Below, in pieces: positions 38,625 to 53,600 of a stretch of 64,000 bases of DNA. Source of the DNA: Magnolia sinica. Taxonomy: Eukaryota; Streptophyta; Magnoliopsida; Magnoliales; Magnoliaceae. The translations under genes and the position numbers were made by a program. Within the stretch, counting starts at the first letter, position 1. Each line of letters begins with the position of its first letter. The notes under the pieces were generated by a model, which was not told the DNA's origin, ran no database searches, and saw only the letters and a list, made by a program, of their open reading frames with translations. The stretch lies in the NCBI RefSeq assembly GCF_029962835.1, contig NC_080577.1, positions 6,820,001 to 6,884,000 of the forward strand. Direction: 5' to 3'.

Positions 38625-41600
38625 TCAACTTCGCCACGCAAAAGAGATCTCCCCATTATAGTTTCCTTTGGTGTTAGTGTTCGGCTCTGTCACAGCCTCT
38701 TCTGTTATTTCGACGGATACAGATACAACGTTTGGTGATGGAGTTGAATGTTGTATGTGTTCCGTCATTACGAGCTCTTGTGTTTTTGAAAGTGATGTTC
38801 TGGCTTTGTGAGAAGGAGAAGGCTCCGGTGAAGGACAAGTAGAACTCGACCTGTTCGGTGTTATGCTCCGCTTTGCCAAGCTGTGCCAGTTCTTTAGACC
38901 CTTGGTGATCTGCTCGCTGAATACCACCTTCTTCATAGATGAGCCCATCTGATGAAAGAAAGAGAGCGAAGATTAGGGCATTAGGAAATGCAAAAATACT
39001 CCTCTTCCCACATGAGCCATTAGGCCGTATTTTGTACAAGATCCAAATAACGTGCCCTAACTCAAGAATTGCGCGGGCCTGATCATCAGGGGAACCATAT
39101 ATATGTTTACATCAAATACAGCCTGGTCGGTATTTGAAGTACGGCTGTTGACGGGACCCATTAGATATAAAATGCCAGCAACTCCATGACATGGCTCAGT
39201 AAAAAAAATGTAGTGTACGCTTGTCAGATATGAATGCACAATAAATAAGCTAGATTATCATTTCACATTGAAATTTTGGATTTTTGAGGAGAAGGATCAA
39301 ACAAGTGCACATGGCAGTTTTTTATAGGGCCAAGTTAGGGGTTACAGGAAATCATCATTGGCCGTACCTGACTATGGAGCCAAGGAACAATACAGTAAGG
39401 CCCACCTGATGAGCAGCCTGGATCTGATACACGTGTGCCAGACTGCCATTACCTGTGTGACTAACCCATAAAGGGGTAGGATTACATATCCAATAAGAAG
39501 CTGGACTAACACGCCCACTGAGATCTTGATGATGATGTCCTCTCTTTGGTGATGGAAGCAAGATCTCAGTCCGAACTTGTACTGCGTTGAAAACATGTTA
39601 GCCATATATATATCTCACGCAAGACCATAGTCCAGAACACCAGGTTCATATATACATACATACCCATGTCCACGTGAAGAATGCTAGTTGAAAGGAGTTC
39701 TGCAATGCCCAAAAAGTCTCGTGTATGAGAAATACTGTACCATGGAACCGTGCATGAGGAATGCCATATATACACCAATTGAGAGGTCTACAATCCTCGT
39801 CGAGCTATCTAATTGTGAGTAGAGAGTGGGGCCAACCACTTTATATATGCGAGTGGGTATTGAGACTCAAATATTGCATAATTTTTTCCATTTATATCTT
39901 AGTTTATGAATATGAATCCGCTTAATATTCTATTTTACTCATGTATGTGTTGCAAGGTGAATTTAAGTGCTTGGATTGAAAAAGGGTGCTAAAAGCATGA
40001 ATTTGATGCTCAAGAATCACCAAGGCAAGGGATGAATTTTAGGAGATCAAGATTTAAGAATTCACATGCTAAAGATCCAAGAAAACCAAGTGAGTAATGA
40101 AAAGAATCGAAGATTTAAAGTGAAGAATCTTGAAATCGTCCTGAAAAGTGTATTCTGAAGCTCTGAAGTCTATTTTGAAAAACTGCGCAGCAGAAAGTCT
40201 ATTTTAAACAAACTGTGCAGCGAGAAGTCTATTTTAAAAAAATACGTATATTTGAGGCGGTTTCTAAGGTTTTTCAACTTTGTAAAAAAACTGAAGTTCC
40301 TTACTTATAAATAGGGCTTCATAAGGCATTCCTAAATATTATTCAAGGCATCCCAAAATAAAATTTAAGATTTTTAAAAAGTTTTTAGTTTTATTAAAAC
40401 TTCATAAGTTTTTTTTAATTTTTTTTTAAATTTTAGATCTTTTCTATTTGCATTTTTTTCCTTTCTTGTTGCTTTTTATTTCTTATTTTAATTATGTTTT
40501 TCTAAGTTCCTTCTACCCCAAGTTAGAAGAGAGGCACATGGGTTTAATAATTCTTTAAGATTATAATGATTGATTGTTTTAATGATGAGAAGAATGATGT
40601 ATGCATGTTATCTATTATTTATGTTTTTTTTTAATCCTCTTGTAAGATCCATATGTTTCCATCATATGAGATCCACATTGATGGATAGGTTTACCATAGA
40701 TTAATCAGATTTCCTAGATAGGAGAGGTTCTCAACTTGTTATATTTCTTTGATTTTCATTATCTTATTGATATTGAATTCTTAAAATCACTGACGCTTGA
40801 TAATATATATCAATGGTGCAAATCCATAATTTTCTAATATTTTATATCACTTATTAAAATATTTAAACTGTTTTATTTTTCGATTAGGTTGACCATAGTG
40901 CTCAAATCCTAGTTGTGTTATCCAAGTCATCATGATTTTGGAACATTAACCTATGTGTGGAACTTTGAAGCTTGGGTGTTATTTTATTCAGTTGAATTAC
41001 ATCCATTCAAAAATCCCAAAATCAAGTTTTCATTACTTAGTTTGTTTTGCCTTTGATTTTTTCCTTCTTACAATTCATCTCCCTGTGGGATCGACCCTGT
41101 ATTCACGGGATACTACTTATGAACCTTTGTACTTGGAGGCAAGCAATCAAGTTTTTGGCGCCGTTGCCGAGGAGAGACTGAGATAGATCACATATATGCA
41201 AGATAGCTAAGGTAAGTTTTCTTCTAAACCTTCCAAATTTTTTGTAGATTTTTTTTTTCTTTTTTTTTTCTTTGAAAGTAAATTTAGTTGGGTCTTTCAA
41301 GCACTAACTATGACATAAGGTTGCCCTGCTTGGGATTTTATCACCCAAGTGCTATGGTTGTCCTACAGTTGCTGTTTGATTACAAAGATCATTCGCTGAA
41401 TCTATTTTCCAGATTAGCATAGTTTAAATTCTGCATTAGTTCTATTTTGTTGATTTATTTATTATTATTATCATTTTTGTGAACTGAACCCTCATGGTCG
41501 GCCCTGCCGCCTGGGTTGTTGATTTATTTTTGTTTTGTGGACTGAACGCTCATGGTTGGCCCTGCCGCCTGGATTGTTGATTTATTTTTGCTTTGTAGAC

Positions 41601-44600
41601 TGAATCCTCATGGTCGGCTCTACTGCCTGGGTTGTTCATTTATTTTGCTTTGTGGATTGAACCCTCATGGTCGGCCCTACCGCCTGGGTTGTTAGTTAAG
41701 TTTTTATTCTTATTTTAAGTATCATACTTGTTATTTGAATTAGTGGTATTTGTTGTGTGGTGTGGATGGTTTATGTCCCGTTGGAGTAGGGATCAAAACA
41801 ATTGACTCTCCTCCGAAGGCGGAGTAGTTCCAGGCCTTGATCATTCACTTAGAAGAGGCACTCAACATCACTTGGATTCCATGGCAGACCTAGTTAATAA
41901 TTCAAATCCAAATCTGCCAGATCCAACTATAAATCAAAACAGAGAAAATCAATCTAATCCTCCTCTTGAGGATGAAAATGAAGTTCATAGGAATGTGTTA
42001 AACCAACCACGGACTTTACGTGAACATTTACACCTTAAGAGATCAACTTTACCATCTTACATAGTGTTCCCTGCTCACACAGGGAACATTGATTTTAAAC
42101 CAGGTGTGATTCAATTAATTCCTAAATTTCATGGCTTGGATTCTAAAAACCCTTACTTGCACCTCAAGGACTTTGAGGGAGTAATTGCAACGTTACAAGT
42201 AAATAATGGCAATAAGGATGTACTTAAGCTTAGGTTATTCTCATTTTCTCTAAAGGATCGGGCCAAAGCATGGCTCAACTCTCTAAGACCTAATATCATC
42301 ACTTCATGACAAGCCTTAAGTAGAGAGTTTTTGAAAAAGTTCTTTCCCAAACACAAAACAAATGCACTAAAACAAGAAATCATGTCATTCTCCTAAAAGG
42401 GGAATGAACTATTTTTTCAAGCTTAGGAGCGCTTCAAAGACATTCTAATTACTTGTCCACATCATGGTTATGAACCATGGCACGTGATTGATGCTTTTCA
42501 AAAGGGGCTCACCATGGATACCTGTCAGTTCATAGCGATGATGTATGGTGGAACCTTTCTTGACAAAAATCATAATGAGGCTTGGGATTTTCTAGATATG
42601 TTAGGAGAGAATACGCAGACATGGGATGTCTCTGCTAAATCAGACCAAACTAAACCCATTCCTAGAGAGAAAGCGGGGATGTATGTCCTAAGAGAGGAAG
42701 ATGACCTTAATGCAAAATTCGCTGTATTAGCTAGAAAGGTCAAAGCCTTGGAAATAAGGAAGGTTGATATGGTTAAAGCGAACACTTCCTTAGGTAATTT
42801 TTGTAGCATTTGTGATGGTACAGACCATGACACAAAGGATTGTCCAATAATCTTAATTGTACAAAATATCACGCATGAGCATGATTAAGCAAATGCTATA
42901 AATAACTACCAAATGTTAGTTATGCAACGAATGAGAAACACGTATAATCCAAAATGGCGTAACTATCCTAATCTTAGTTGGAGGAATGAACTATAAATTA
43001 ATGCGCCCAATACACCTCAAATGCCTCCACAAAACTTCTTTGGGGCACTTAACAATGCACCCTATATGCCCCCACTAAAGAGATCATCTGTGGAGGATAC
43101 ATCGACCGCATTTATGAACTTTCAAGCTCAAATGAATCAGTCTCTAATTCAATCAAATCAGAAAGACAGCTGTGACTAGGATTGAGACTTAACTAAATGC
43201 TAAGGAAAAGGCCATCCTTCCTTCTCAACCTGTGTCAAACCCTAGAAATACCCATTTCATTGGAGACTCAAATCCAAGTAAGCCACATCATGAACAAGCT
43301 AAGGCCATCATTACCTTGAGAAGTGGAAAACATGTCGATAACAAGATAATGCAAACGGCAGAAATACCAGAGGATGAGCCACTGTCTCAAGAAAATGATG
43401 AACCGGCTATGGTTCAAGATCCGCAACAGTAAAAGGATAAAGCGACTAAGTCATATGAGCCTCCAGTTCTGTTCCCATCTAGACTTCGGAATCCAACTAA
43501 CCCCATAAAATATCAAGAGGTGTTGGATGTACTCCAAAAGGTTATCGTCAATATTCCTTTGCTTGATGTCATTAGACAAATTCCATCATATGCTAAGTAT
43601 CTCAAGGACTTGTGTACTGTAAAGAGGAAATTAAATGTGGACAAAAAGGCATTCCTTACTGAGAAAGTGAGCGTTATCATTTAACAAAGGGTTGTACCCA
43701 AATACAAAGACCCGGGAAGTCCCACTATTCCTTATATTATTAGGAATTTTCAAATTGAGCAAGCTTTGCTAGATTTGGGTGCAAGCGTCAACTAGTACCT
43801 TATTCACTTTACAAACAAATGGGGTTAGGTGAGCTTAAACCAACTACGATTACACTCCAACTCGCTGACCGCTCTATCAAAGTACCAAGGAGAATTTTAG
43901 AGGACGTGCTACTCCAAGTGAAGAAATTCTACTTCCCCATGGATTTTACTATACTAGACACTGAACCATGTGTAAATGTTAGCGCTCAAGTTCCCATCAT
44001 TTTAGGCCGCCCATTCCTAGCAATTTCAAATGCAATCATAAATTGCAGGAATGGAATGATGAACTTGTTTTTTGGTAACATGACTCTAGAGCTAAATATT
44101 TTCAATCTATGTAAGCAGCCCATTGATAATAATGAGATCCATGAGCTGAATTTCATGGACTGCTTGATAGAAGAAGAGGAATTGGAACCTAGTCTGACTG
44201 AGGAATTGATTCAAGTCATTGGAGACTAGAAAAATTCTGATTTAGAAAAAGTGTTTGCTGAAATTTGTAATGATAATGAGAGCACTACCACACAGGACAT
44301 TGGTATATACCAATGGAGACTGCGCACTCAAATCCTATCTATCGAGGACTCGCGACCTCTGCCATCACCAACCAATGTTCCAAAGCTTAATTTAAAACCA
44401 CTACCAAATGAGCTTAAGTATGTATACTTAGGTGAAAATAAAATTTATCATGTGGTGATCTCTTCATTTTTAGAGAATGATCAAAAGATTAAATTGTTGA
44501 AAGTTCTAAGGGAACACAAAGGAGCCTTGGGCTGGACCATTTCTGACATCAAGGGTATGAGCCCTTCCATATGCACCCATCGGATCCACCTTGATGAGGA

Positions 44601-47600
44601 TGCTAAACCAACTAGATAACCTCAAAGGCGTCTCAATCCAAACATGATGGAAGTTGTAAAAAATGAGGTGATCAAATTATTGGATGTGGGAATCATCTAC
44701 CCAATATCTGATAGTGTTTGGGTGAGTCCAACTCAAGTAGTCCCAAAGAAATTCGAAATAACTATTGTGCAGAATTCTAATAATAAACTCATACCAACAC
44801 GTGTCACCATTGGTTGATGTGTTTGTATTGACTATAGAAAATAGAACCAGGTCACAAAGAAGGACCATTTCCTTCTACCATTCATTGATCAAGTTTTAGA
44901 GAAGGTAGTAGGTCATTCCTTCTATAGTTTTCTTGATGGATATTCTGGATATAACCAAATAGAGATAGCCATGGAAGATTAAGAGAAAACCACGTTCACT
45001 TGTCCATTTGGCACATTTGCTTTCAAACGGATGCCATTTAGATTGTGTAACGCCCCAGCAACTTTCCAATGGTGTATGTTAAGTATTTTTTCAAATATGG
45101 TTGGAAAGTTTCTTGAGGTTTTCATGGACGACTTCTATCTATTTGGGAGTAGTTTTAAGGAATGCCTCAACAATTTATCTCATCTTGTCTAGGTGTGAAG
45201 AGAAACACATTGTCTTAAATTGAGAGAAATGTCATTTCATGGTTTGAAAAAGGAATTATTTTATGCCATGTTATCTCTAAAAATGGATCGAGGTAGATCG
45301 CTCAAAACTCGACATTATAGCTAATCTACCTATCCCCCAAACTATTAGAGATATTAGATCATTTATAGGGCATGCTGGTTTTTATAAAAGATTTATCAAG
45401 GACTCTAGTGCCATTACTAGACCCTTAACTAATCTTCTTCAAAAGGATGTTCCATTTGAGTGGACAGATGAGTGTGCAAGTGCCTTTAATAAAATTAAAT
45501 CATCCCTTACCATTGTCCCTATCATGCGTCCACCAGATTAGACATTTCCTTTAGAACTAATGTGCGATGCAAGTGATTATGCCATAGGGGCTGTTTTGGG
45601 CCAAAGGAAAGATAAACGGCCTTACGTTATTCACTATGCGAGTAGAACTCTAAACTCGGCCCAAGTGAACTATTCAACAACTGAAAAAGAGTTACTTGTA
45701 GTAGTTTTTACTTTGGATAAGTTTAGGTCCTACTTGTTGGGATCCAAAGTGGTCATTTTTATGGACCACTCGGCCTTGAAATATTTGCTATCTAAGAAGG
45801 ATGCAAATCAGAAACTTTTGATATGGATCCTCCTACTCCAAGAATTTGACTTAGAGATAAAAGATAAGAAAGGAGTAGAAAACATAGTGGCCGATCACCT
45901 TTATAGATTGGTGTTAGATGATTCCACTAAAGAGATGCATATCCAGGACACTTTCCCTAATGAATAATTATTTGCGATCTCCAAATTGCCTTGGTATGCG
46001 GATATAGTAAACTATCTTATAACAAGAAAAATGCCATATCATTGGAAGTCACAAGATAGGAAGCGTTTTGAAACTGAGGTTAGGAACTTCTTCTGGGATG
46101 ACCTGTATTTATATAAATATGGGACTGATCAGATTTTTAGACGTTGTGTCCTAGAGGATGAAGTTCAGAGTGTTATTTCCTTTTGTCACATGGAAGCATG
46201 TAGTGGCCATTTTTCTGTTAAGAAACCACTGCAAAAATCCTACAGTGTGATTTTTACTGGCCCATCATGTTTAAAGACACCCATGCTTTCTGTGTTGCTT
46301 GTGATAGATGTCAAAGGTTGAGAAGAGTGTCCCGGCACAACATGATGCCTTTATCCTCAATTTTACCATTGGAGATTTTTTATTGTTGGGGTATTGATTT
46401 TATGGGCCCACTTCCATCTTCTTTTGGATTTCTTTGTACATTAGTTGGTATGGACTATGTTTCAAAGTGGATTGAGGCAGTTCCAAGTAGGATCAATGAC
46501 AACAAAGTGGTTATATGATTCCTCAAGGAAAATAATTTTTCTAGATTTGGAACTCCAAAGGTCATCATTAGTGATGGTGGGTCTCACTTTTGCAATAGGG
46601 CATTTGAGGTTTTGATGAAGAAATATGGCATCAAGCATAAAGTGAGTACTCCATACCACCCACAAACGAGTGGGCAAGCTGAGATTTCTAATCGGGAAAT
46701 CAAACACATTTTAGAGAAAACTATAAGGCCAGATAGGAAGGATTGGTCCCTCAGACTATCCGACGCTTTATGGGCTTATAGGACTGCTTATAAGACCCCG
46801 ATTGGAATGTCTCCATACAGGTTGGTGTATGGGAAGGCTTGCCACTTGCTTGTGGAATTGGAACATAGAGTCTACTAGGCAATAAAAAAATTAAACTTTG
46901 ATATGGACCAAGCAAGTGGACAAAGGAAATTAGAGTTGAATGAATTAGAGGAGCTGAGGAGAGACTCCTATGAAAATTCTAAAATCTACAAAGAGAGGAC
47001 CAAAGCTTTTCATGACAAAAATATCCCGAGGAAGAATTTTGAACCTCAGCAAAAGGTCTTATTGTACAATTTTCGTCTCTAGTTCTTTCCAGGAAAGTTA
47101 AGATCAAGATGGACAGACCCCTTCATTGTGAAGAATGTTTAGACTCATGGGGCTATTGAAATTAAGAATCCACGTAATGACAATGTGTACAAGGTTAATG
47201 GTCAGAGATTGAAGCCTTATGTGGAAAACTTTCATTTGAGAGAGGTCTCCTTCCCTCTTTATGAGCCAGAATATTCAGATTGATGCTCCTAATTTGACGG
47301 ATCATTTGTGTAGGATTTGTATCATATTCAATTTTTTTAGTGTCACATAGCAGGTGAGTTTTTCATGGTAGGTATTATCCACCCTTTCTTTTATTTTTAT
47401 TGTTCTCTACATTACATTATCATCACATTGGGAACAATATAGATTTTAGGTTGGGGGTGTGGATAGTCATCCATGTGAAGGTTTTTTTTTTTTTTGGATT
47501 TTAGTTTATTTTATTATTATTTTTATTATTTTTAGGTTTCAGTTAGGTTTAATTTTATTTTTTTTAGGTTGATAGTGAAATTTTTTTCAACATTTTCAAA

Positions 47601-50600
47601 ATAATATTTTTATATATAAGAATGTGAACATGATATTTTGCGAATTCCAAAGGCAAAGTTAATACTTAGTCTAGGTTGATAGTAGTCAAAATTCTGAAAG
47701 CTGAAAATTATAGACTTGAGTTCAATTATCTAATTAGTAGTTTAAAGTGAGTTATAATTTGATGTACTGAATTCACAATACACCCTATCTAACTAAGTGA
47801 GGAATATGATATGTGAACTAGAATAACAAATTTTGATTCAAATAAGGTTAAATGAACTAGTATCATTGATATATGCTTAAAAGAGAGAATATTGAAGAAA
47901 AAAATGATGGAAATTTTTTTTTTATTGTAGCTACAATATGATATGTGAACTAGAATAACAAATTTTGATTCAAACAAGGTTAAATGAACTAGTACCATTG
48001 ATATATGCTTAAAAGAGAGAATATTGAAGAAAAAATGATGGAAAAAGAAATTTTTATTGTAGAGCATGAATGCAATGACCATAACAAACGTGTCAGTAAT
48101 CTGGAGTAAGGATACCTAAGTATCCATTACTGTTACCATTATAAGTACAATACCTTAGGTTATGAAGTAAACCCGGTGGCAATCTTCATCTAAGGGTGGT
48201 ATATAATAATGAGGATATGATGATAAAAGAAGAAATTTCATGAAGAAAATGAGATAACTAGAGATTTCATATTCTTGGGATAATTGAAAGGAGTTAGGAT
48301 AGGGAACAAACATATTTCTTAAAGTTAGACTAGTGTCACGGAGCACCTAAAGATATTGGATCATAACTATTCTAAATTTTAATTAGGTCTCTGAACTTAA
48401 GGATGTAATGGATTAGAAAATTGAGATTCTACTTAACTTCAGACTTAGGATAAGTATTGTTTTGTTTTGAAATTCATATGATGAATGGAGGCATAATTGT
48501 ATAAATTTCTAAGTGTTGAACTATTTTTCATATTTTCAATGTTTGTGGGCAACATTTCTAGAAACCCTCATAAGACTATAACTCGTCCACTAGGGGAAAC
48601 CTAGGAGTTTAAAGGCTTGTTACATATGCTAAATGCAATCGAGATTACCTACAAAAGTGGTGTAGTTAGAATTTTTTTCATTTTAATTTTGTTTCTAGAA
48701 TTAATTTTTATTTTCATTTTTATTTTTCTTTGCTTATTTTGCTTGAGATTAGCAAAATGCTGGTTAGGGGGTGTGTTGAGACTCAAATATTGCATAATTT
48801 TTTCCATTTATATCTTAGTTTTATGAACATGAATATACTTAATATTTTATTTTACTCATGTATGTGTTGCAAGGTGAATTTAAGTGCTTGGATTGAAAAA
48901 GGGTGCTAAAAGCATGGATTTGATGCTCAAGAATCACCAAGGCAAGGGGTGGATCTTAAGAGACTAAGATTGAAGAATTCATATGCCAAAGATCCAAGAA
49001 AACAAAGTGAGGAATGAAAAGAATCGAAGATTTGAATTGAAGAAGCCTGAAATCGTCCTGAAAAGTGTATTTTGAAGCTCCGAAGCCTATTTTGAAAAAT
49101 TGCGCAGCAAGAAATCTATTTTAAACAAACTGTGCAGCGAGAAGTTTATTTTGAAAAAATACGTATATTTGAGGTGATTTTTAAGGTTTTTCAACTTTGT
49201 ACGAAAATTGAAGTTCCCTACTTATAAATAGGGCTTCATAGGGCATTCCTAAACATTATTCAAGGCATCCCAAAGCAAAATTTAGGGTTTTTAAAGAGTT
49301 TAGTTTTACTAAAACTTTTTTTTTTAAAGATCTTTTCTATTTGCATTTTTTTTCCTTTTTTGTTTCTTTTTATTTCTTATTTTAATTATCTTTTTCTAAG
49401 TTGGGCTAGAAGGGAAGCACATGGGTTTAATAACTCTTTAAGATTATGATGATTGATTATTTTAATGATGAGAAGAATGGTGTATGCATGTTATCTATTA
49501 TTTAGATTTTATTTTTTATTCTCTTGTGAGATTCATATGTTTCCTTCATATGAGATCCACATTGATGGATATGCTTACCCTAGATTAATCAGATTTCCTA
49601 GATAGGAGAGGTTGTCAACCTGTTATATTTCTTTGATTTTCATTATCTCATTGATATTGAATTCTTAAAATCATTGACGCTTGAGAATATATAACAATAG
49701 TGTAAATCCATGATTTTCTAATAATTTATATCACTTAATAAAATATTTAAACTGTTTTATTTTCCGATTAGGCTGACCATAGTGCTTAGATTCTAATTGT
49801 GTTATCCAAGTCATTATAATTTTGAAACATTAACTTATGTGTGGAACTTTGAAGCTAGTATGTTATTTTATTCAGTTGAATTACATCCATTTAAAAATCT
49901 CAAAATCAAATTATTTATTTTTTATTACTTAGTTTGTTTTGCATTTGATTTTTTCCTTCTCATAATTCATCTCCCTGTGGGATCGACCCTGTATTCACGG
50001 AATACTACTTACGATTTTCTGCACTTGGAGGCAAGCAATCAGCGGGCACCACTCTCTGATCAAAGTGAGACCATAATCTAACTGTTTTGTATGGTCGGGT
50101 ACACCATCTGATGAATACCTAATGTTTATACTCGGTCATTCTTCCTTCACTCGTAGGATATAGGAGGAATACGTTCGAGCTGTGTGGTTCACACCGTGAT
50201 GTGTCAGTGCCACCAGATGCGTCCCCCAATGTTAGTCCTAGAGACCAAAATCTAGCCTGGTCCATGACTCAGGTGGGCCACACAAAATGGAGCAATGGGG
50301 ACAGCGTGAGGGGATGCCTGCCATCCAAACCATTCATTAGGCGTACTCGGCCAGGATGATACTGAAACTCAACCCATTCCAAAATTTAGGTGGGCTAGAA
50401 TAAGTGAATATATAGGTTTTTAGGTGTGATTGTAAATTGCTTTCTGTGGCTCGTCCCACCTGGGTTTTTTTCTTATAGGGATGATTCTTGAGATATACGT
50501 GATCATGAGGAGGCGCACCAGTTGCACGGTTTGGATTGCAAACACGTCATGCGCCCAACACAGCTCGAATGTACGGTAATTGCCATAGTATTCTAACGCA

Positions 50601-53600
50601 TGTGATCATTTTTCCCGTAAAAATATCACACGATCGTGGATCTGGACGGTTCATCTGGTAGGGCCTGCAGTGGATGGTCGATAGACACTTAACCGGATGA
50701 TCATAACCCTTGAGCAGATGGATTTTTCCCAATGAATGTCGACCTTTTCATATTGCAACTTTTTTTTTTTTTTTTTTGGGGGGGGGGGGGGGTGTTTTGG
50801 TTACTGATTGTACAGCGATGATTGAATGGCCAGGACCATCTGATCAGTGTGAGTTATGATTTATGGACCCTCCACGGTAGGTCCCACCTCAGCAGCCTCC
50901 TTATCTTTCACACGTGCATCACGTGTACAGTTTTCAGACGTCGGATAGGGAGTCCCGTGTGTGTCATCGACACATGTGGGGCCCATCAAATAAAAAGGGT
51001 TGTACCTGGAAAAGGATGAGATGGATGAGATGGAGGAGTAGATGAGGCCGACCGAACCAGAAGAGGTTGTCATTGGGCTTCACCAGCACCGTTCCTCTAA
51101 CCACCACCGACGCGTCTTGACTCTCCAAACACATCTTTGTTATGATAAATTGCAGTTTGGTGCCTACAGCCAAAACCATCTGCAAAACAATATACAACAA
51201 CTCATCTTTTACATTCCCTACTTTACGTCTTCGAAAAGGGTCGGTCTGGGCCGAACCATCATGCATCTCAGCCAGGACTCATTTAATAAATGGTCTACAA
51301 CGAGCCTGGTCCTGCACGGTTGTTATCGGTGGACCCAATTAATAAAAGACCTGGTCCTGGGTCTAGGCCTAAATTGCACAACCCTTAATAAACAGGCCTA
51401 CAACAGGCCCTACCCGTACCCGTACGTAGTGTAAAAACGAGAAAACTAAGACTCCACTTGTAACCTAGTTGGGTCAGGTCAACTCAGAAACTCAGTTTTG
51501 TTTCTTGAAAACTCGTACGAGTTCCTCTGAGTTTCTGAATCCCGGTGAAATCTGGTCCAGTCGAGTTGGCCCGGGCGAGTAGAATCGAGTTTTTTCGAGC
51601 TTTTAAACTATGCTTGAAACCTGGTCCGCGGTAGATATTCACATTTGTTATAGATAGTTCCATGGGCTTACCATCAAAGGAATGAAGGGCAGCCACAGAT
51701 AGCTATAAAATCCTACATAAAGAGGTAAATGGAGTATAAGCTTTAATTGAAAAACTGCAGTGAACTCTAACAGGTTATGTTAGAAACCGCATTACCGTGA
51801 GCATTGAAGAAAATGAAAAGTACAGTGAAGATCCAGATCCAAGGACTGCACAAACACAAATCAAGAATCAAATTCATGGGTTTTGAGCTTCACACTTAGA
51901 ATGGATGGTTCAGATCATCCATCCAGCGTATCCCAACCTTAATTGGCTCCATTAATAAAATCACCCAATCACACCTTTTAAATATTTCCATCTGTTTCTC
52001 AAATGATCCATCCTGATCATCTGACCAATGTGATTCCAAGGTGGCATTCATATTGTGGACGGTCCAGTTTAAATGCTGGATCATCTTTCACTTAAGTGAT
52101 CTTAGATTGTCCTTCCATCAAACTATTGATCAGATGTTAGGATAAGGCGGTCGGAACTGGATGGATGGTGTACATTGATGACACTTCCAATCCAATCCGT
52201 GGGAACTACATCATATAAAATTAATATGTTGGATTGGATATGTTGGATTGGATGATGACCCTCCATCAAATTTCATTTTATACACATGCTTGCACCAGAG
52301 ATGTGTGCAAGTGCCTCCTGGATAGAAAGATACCTGATTCCAACCACCACCTCAAAGTCACTGTCCAAAGCTCTCCTAAGAAACTTTTGGAAATCGAACT
52401 TGCTGCCTTCTGATAAGTGAGCCTAAACGAAGAACAAGAGGAAATTCAAATTTTCATAACTAGAACATATGGATTTACTAGAGCCTTCGATCAACTGCGG
52501 GCCTACCGTGATAAATCCATGTCGAAGAGCAAAATAATCAGCTTTTGAGACCGATCCAGTAAACAGTCGAAGGAAAGAAGCCTTTAAACAATACATAACA
52601 ATGAAAGGTAGACTGATTAAATATTCCAAGGAGATCTGATGGGTAACAAAGAAATCAACCATGATTAGGTCATGATGGTACGCACAGGCCATAGAAGCAA
52701 TGGGCGTTTGCTCCAGCAATGCAGATGCCTTCTTCCAAAGGATGTTTGGCGGGCGAGCTTGAATCTCCGGGGATCTGAATATGTGTCAAGCAAATCTCAT
52801 CAGTAAAAGAAAAGGAAATAAATAAATAATCAGTTTGATTTTTGAGCCATGGCCCATCCATGCCGGGGTACGTCGGAGGGATCAGTTCAACCCTATTCTA
52901 AATTTCATGTAGCATGACTTAGGCCCGGCTCATTCATATAGCCTAACTCGTGTGCAATGAGGTGAGTCATAACTCAGATGTCATGTGTAATAAGCTGCAT
53001 AAGCATACACATGAATGTGAGGTGAAGCTCTCACGTATATGGCACTATTCAACACGAGTGCATCCTGTCAAACGATCAAACCGCGTTCGTGAGTGGGCCT
53101 ACCACCTTACTCATCAGCACCATCTGGTCACGATCAGTAAATTAATTTGCCTAAATATAACTTTAAATTTACTTATTAATTTAAACTAAATATTTTGATT
53201 TTCTGCGAGATTCTCCTGATAATATGCCTAGAATGAGATTTATTACTATGGTCCAGACGACCCTATATTTGAGACATTTGAGATCAATAAAATCAGATGA
53301 TCAATCGATTTTTATTTCTCTCTATCGTGGCCATCCACGGTAGGGCCCCTCACATTGATGGTGATGATATGAGTGAGCCAAGATGGGATCAGACTGCTTG
53401 ATGGTTTATCAATCCAGAAATCACGCAGGCAAGTGGCTCCGTTAGTAACATCACGTCTAAATCAAAAAGAGAAGAAAAGATGCAATATTCAATTTTTTAA
53501 GAAACCATATTAAGTATTATTAATAACGAAAGTGGTGTCTAAACAACCCACCTTATGTTTTGGTGAATGGAATTTTTCTTTCTTATAAAGATAAGGTCGG

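Larger units (their letters stand above)
39858..50041 (+). mobile_element. Ty3-type LTR retrotransposon (10.2 kb), complete but decayed, in MLO copy B intron 11
   Basis: Two LTRs (39858-41149 and 48774-50041) enclose a primer-binding site, gag, protease, RT, RNase H and integrase in Ty3 order. Flanks gtggg (39853-39857) and gcggg (50042-50046) are a 5-bp target duplication with one mismatch. It lies antisense to the MLO gene. There is no chromodomain after the integrase. The tRNA-Asp primer site and the gag and protease sequences suggest the Athila-like branch, but no envelope-like frame is visible between integrase and the 3' LTR. Many stops make it non-autonomous. Confidence 0.9.

Noticed and set aside
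46879-48773. Envelope-like gene in the Ty3 element
   Set aside because: Only the integrase C-terminus and AT-rich DNA are seen. No long frame with signal peptide or membrane segment could be read.
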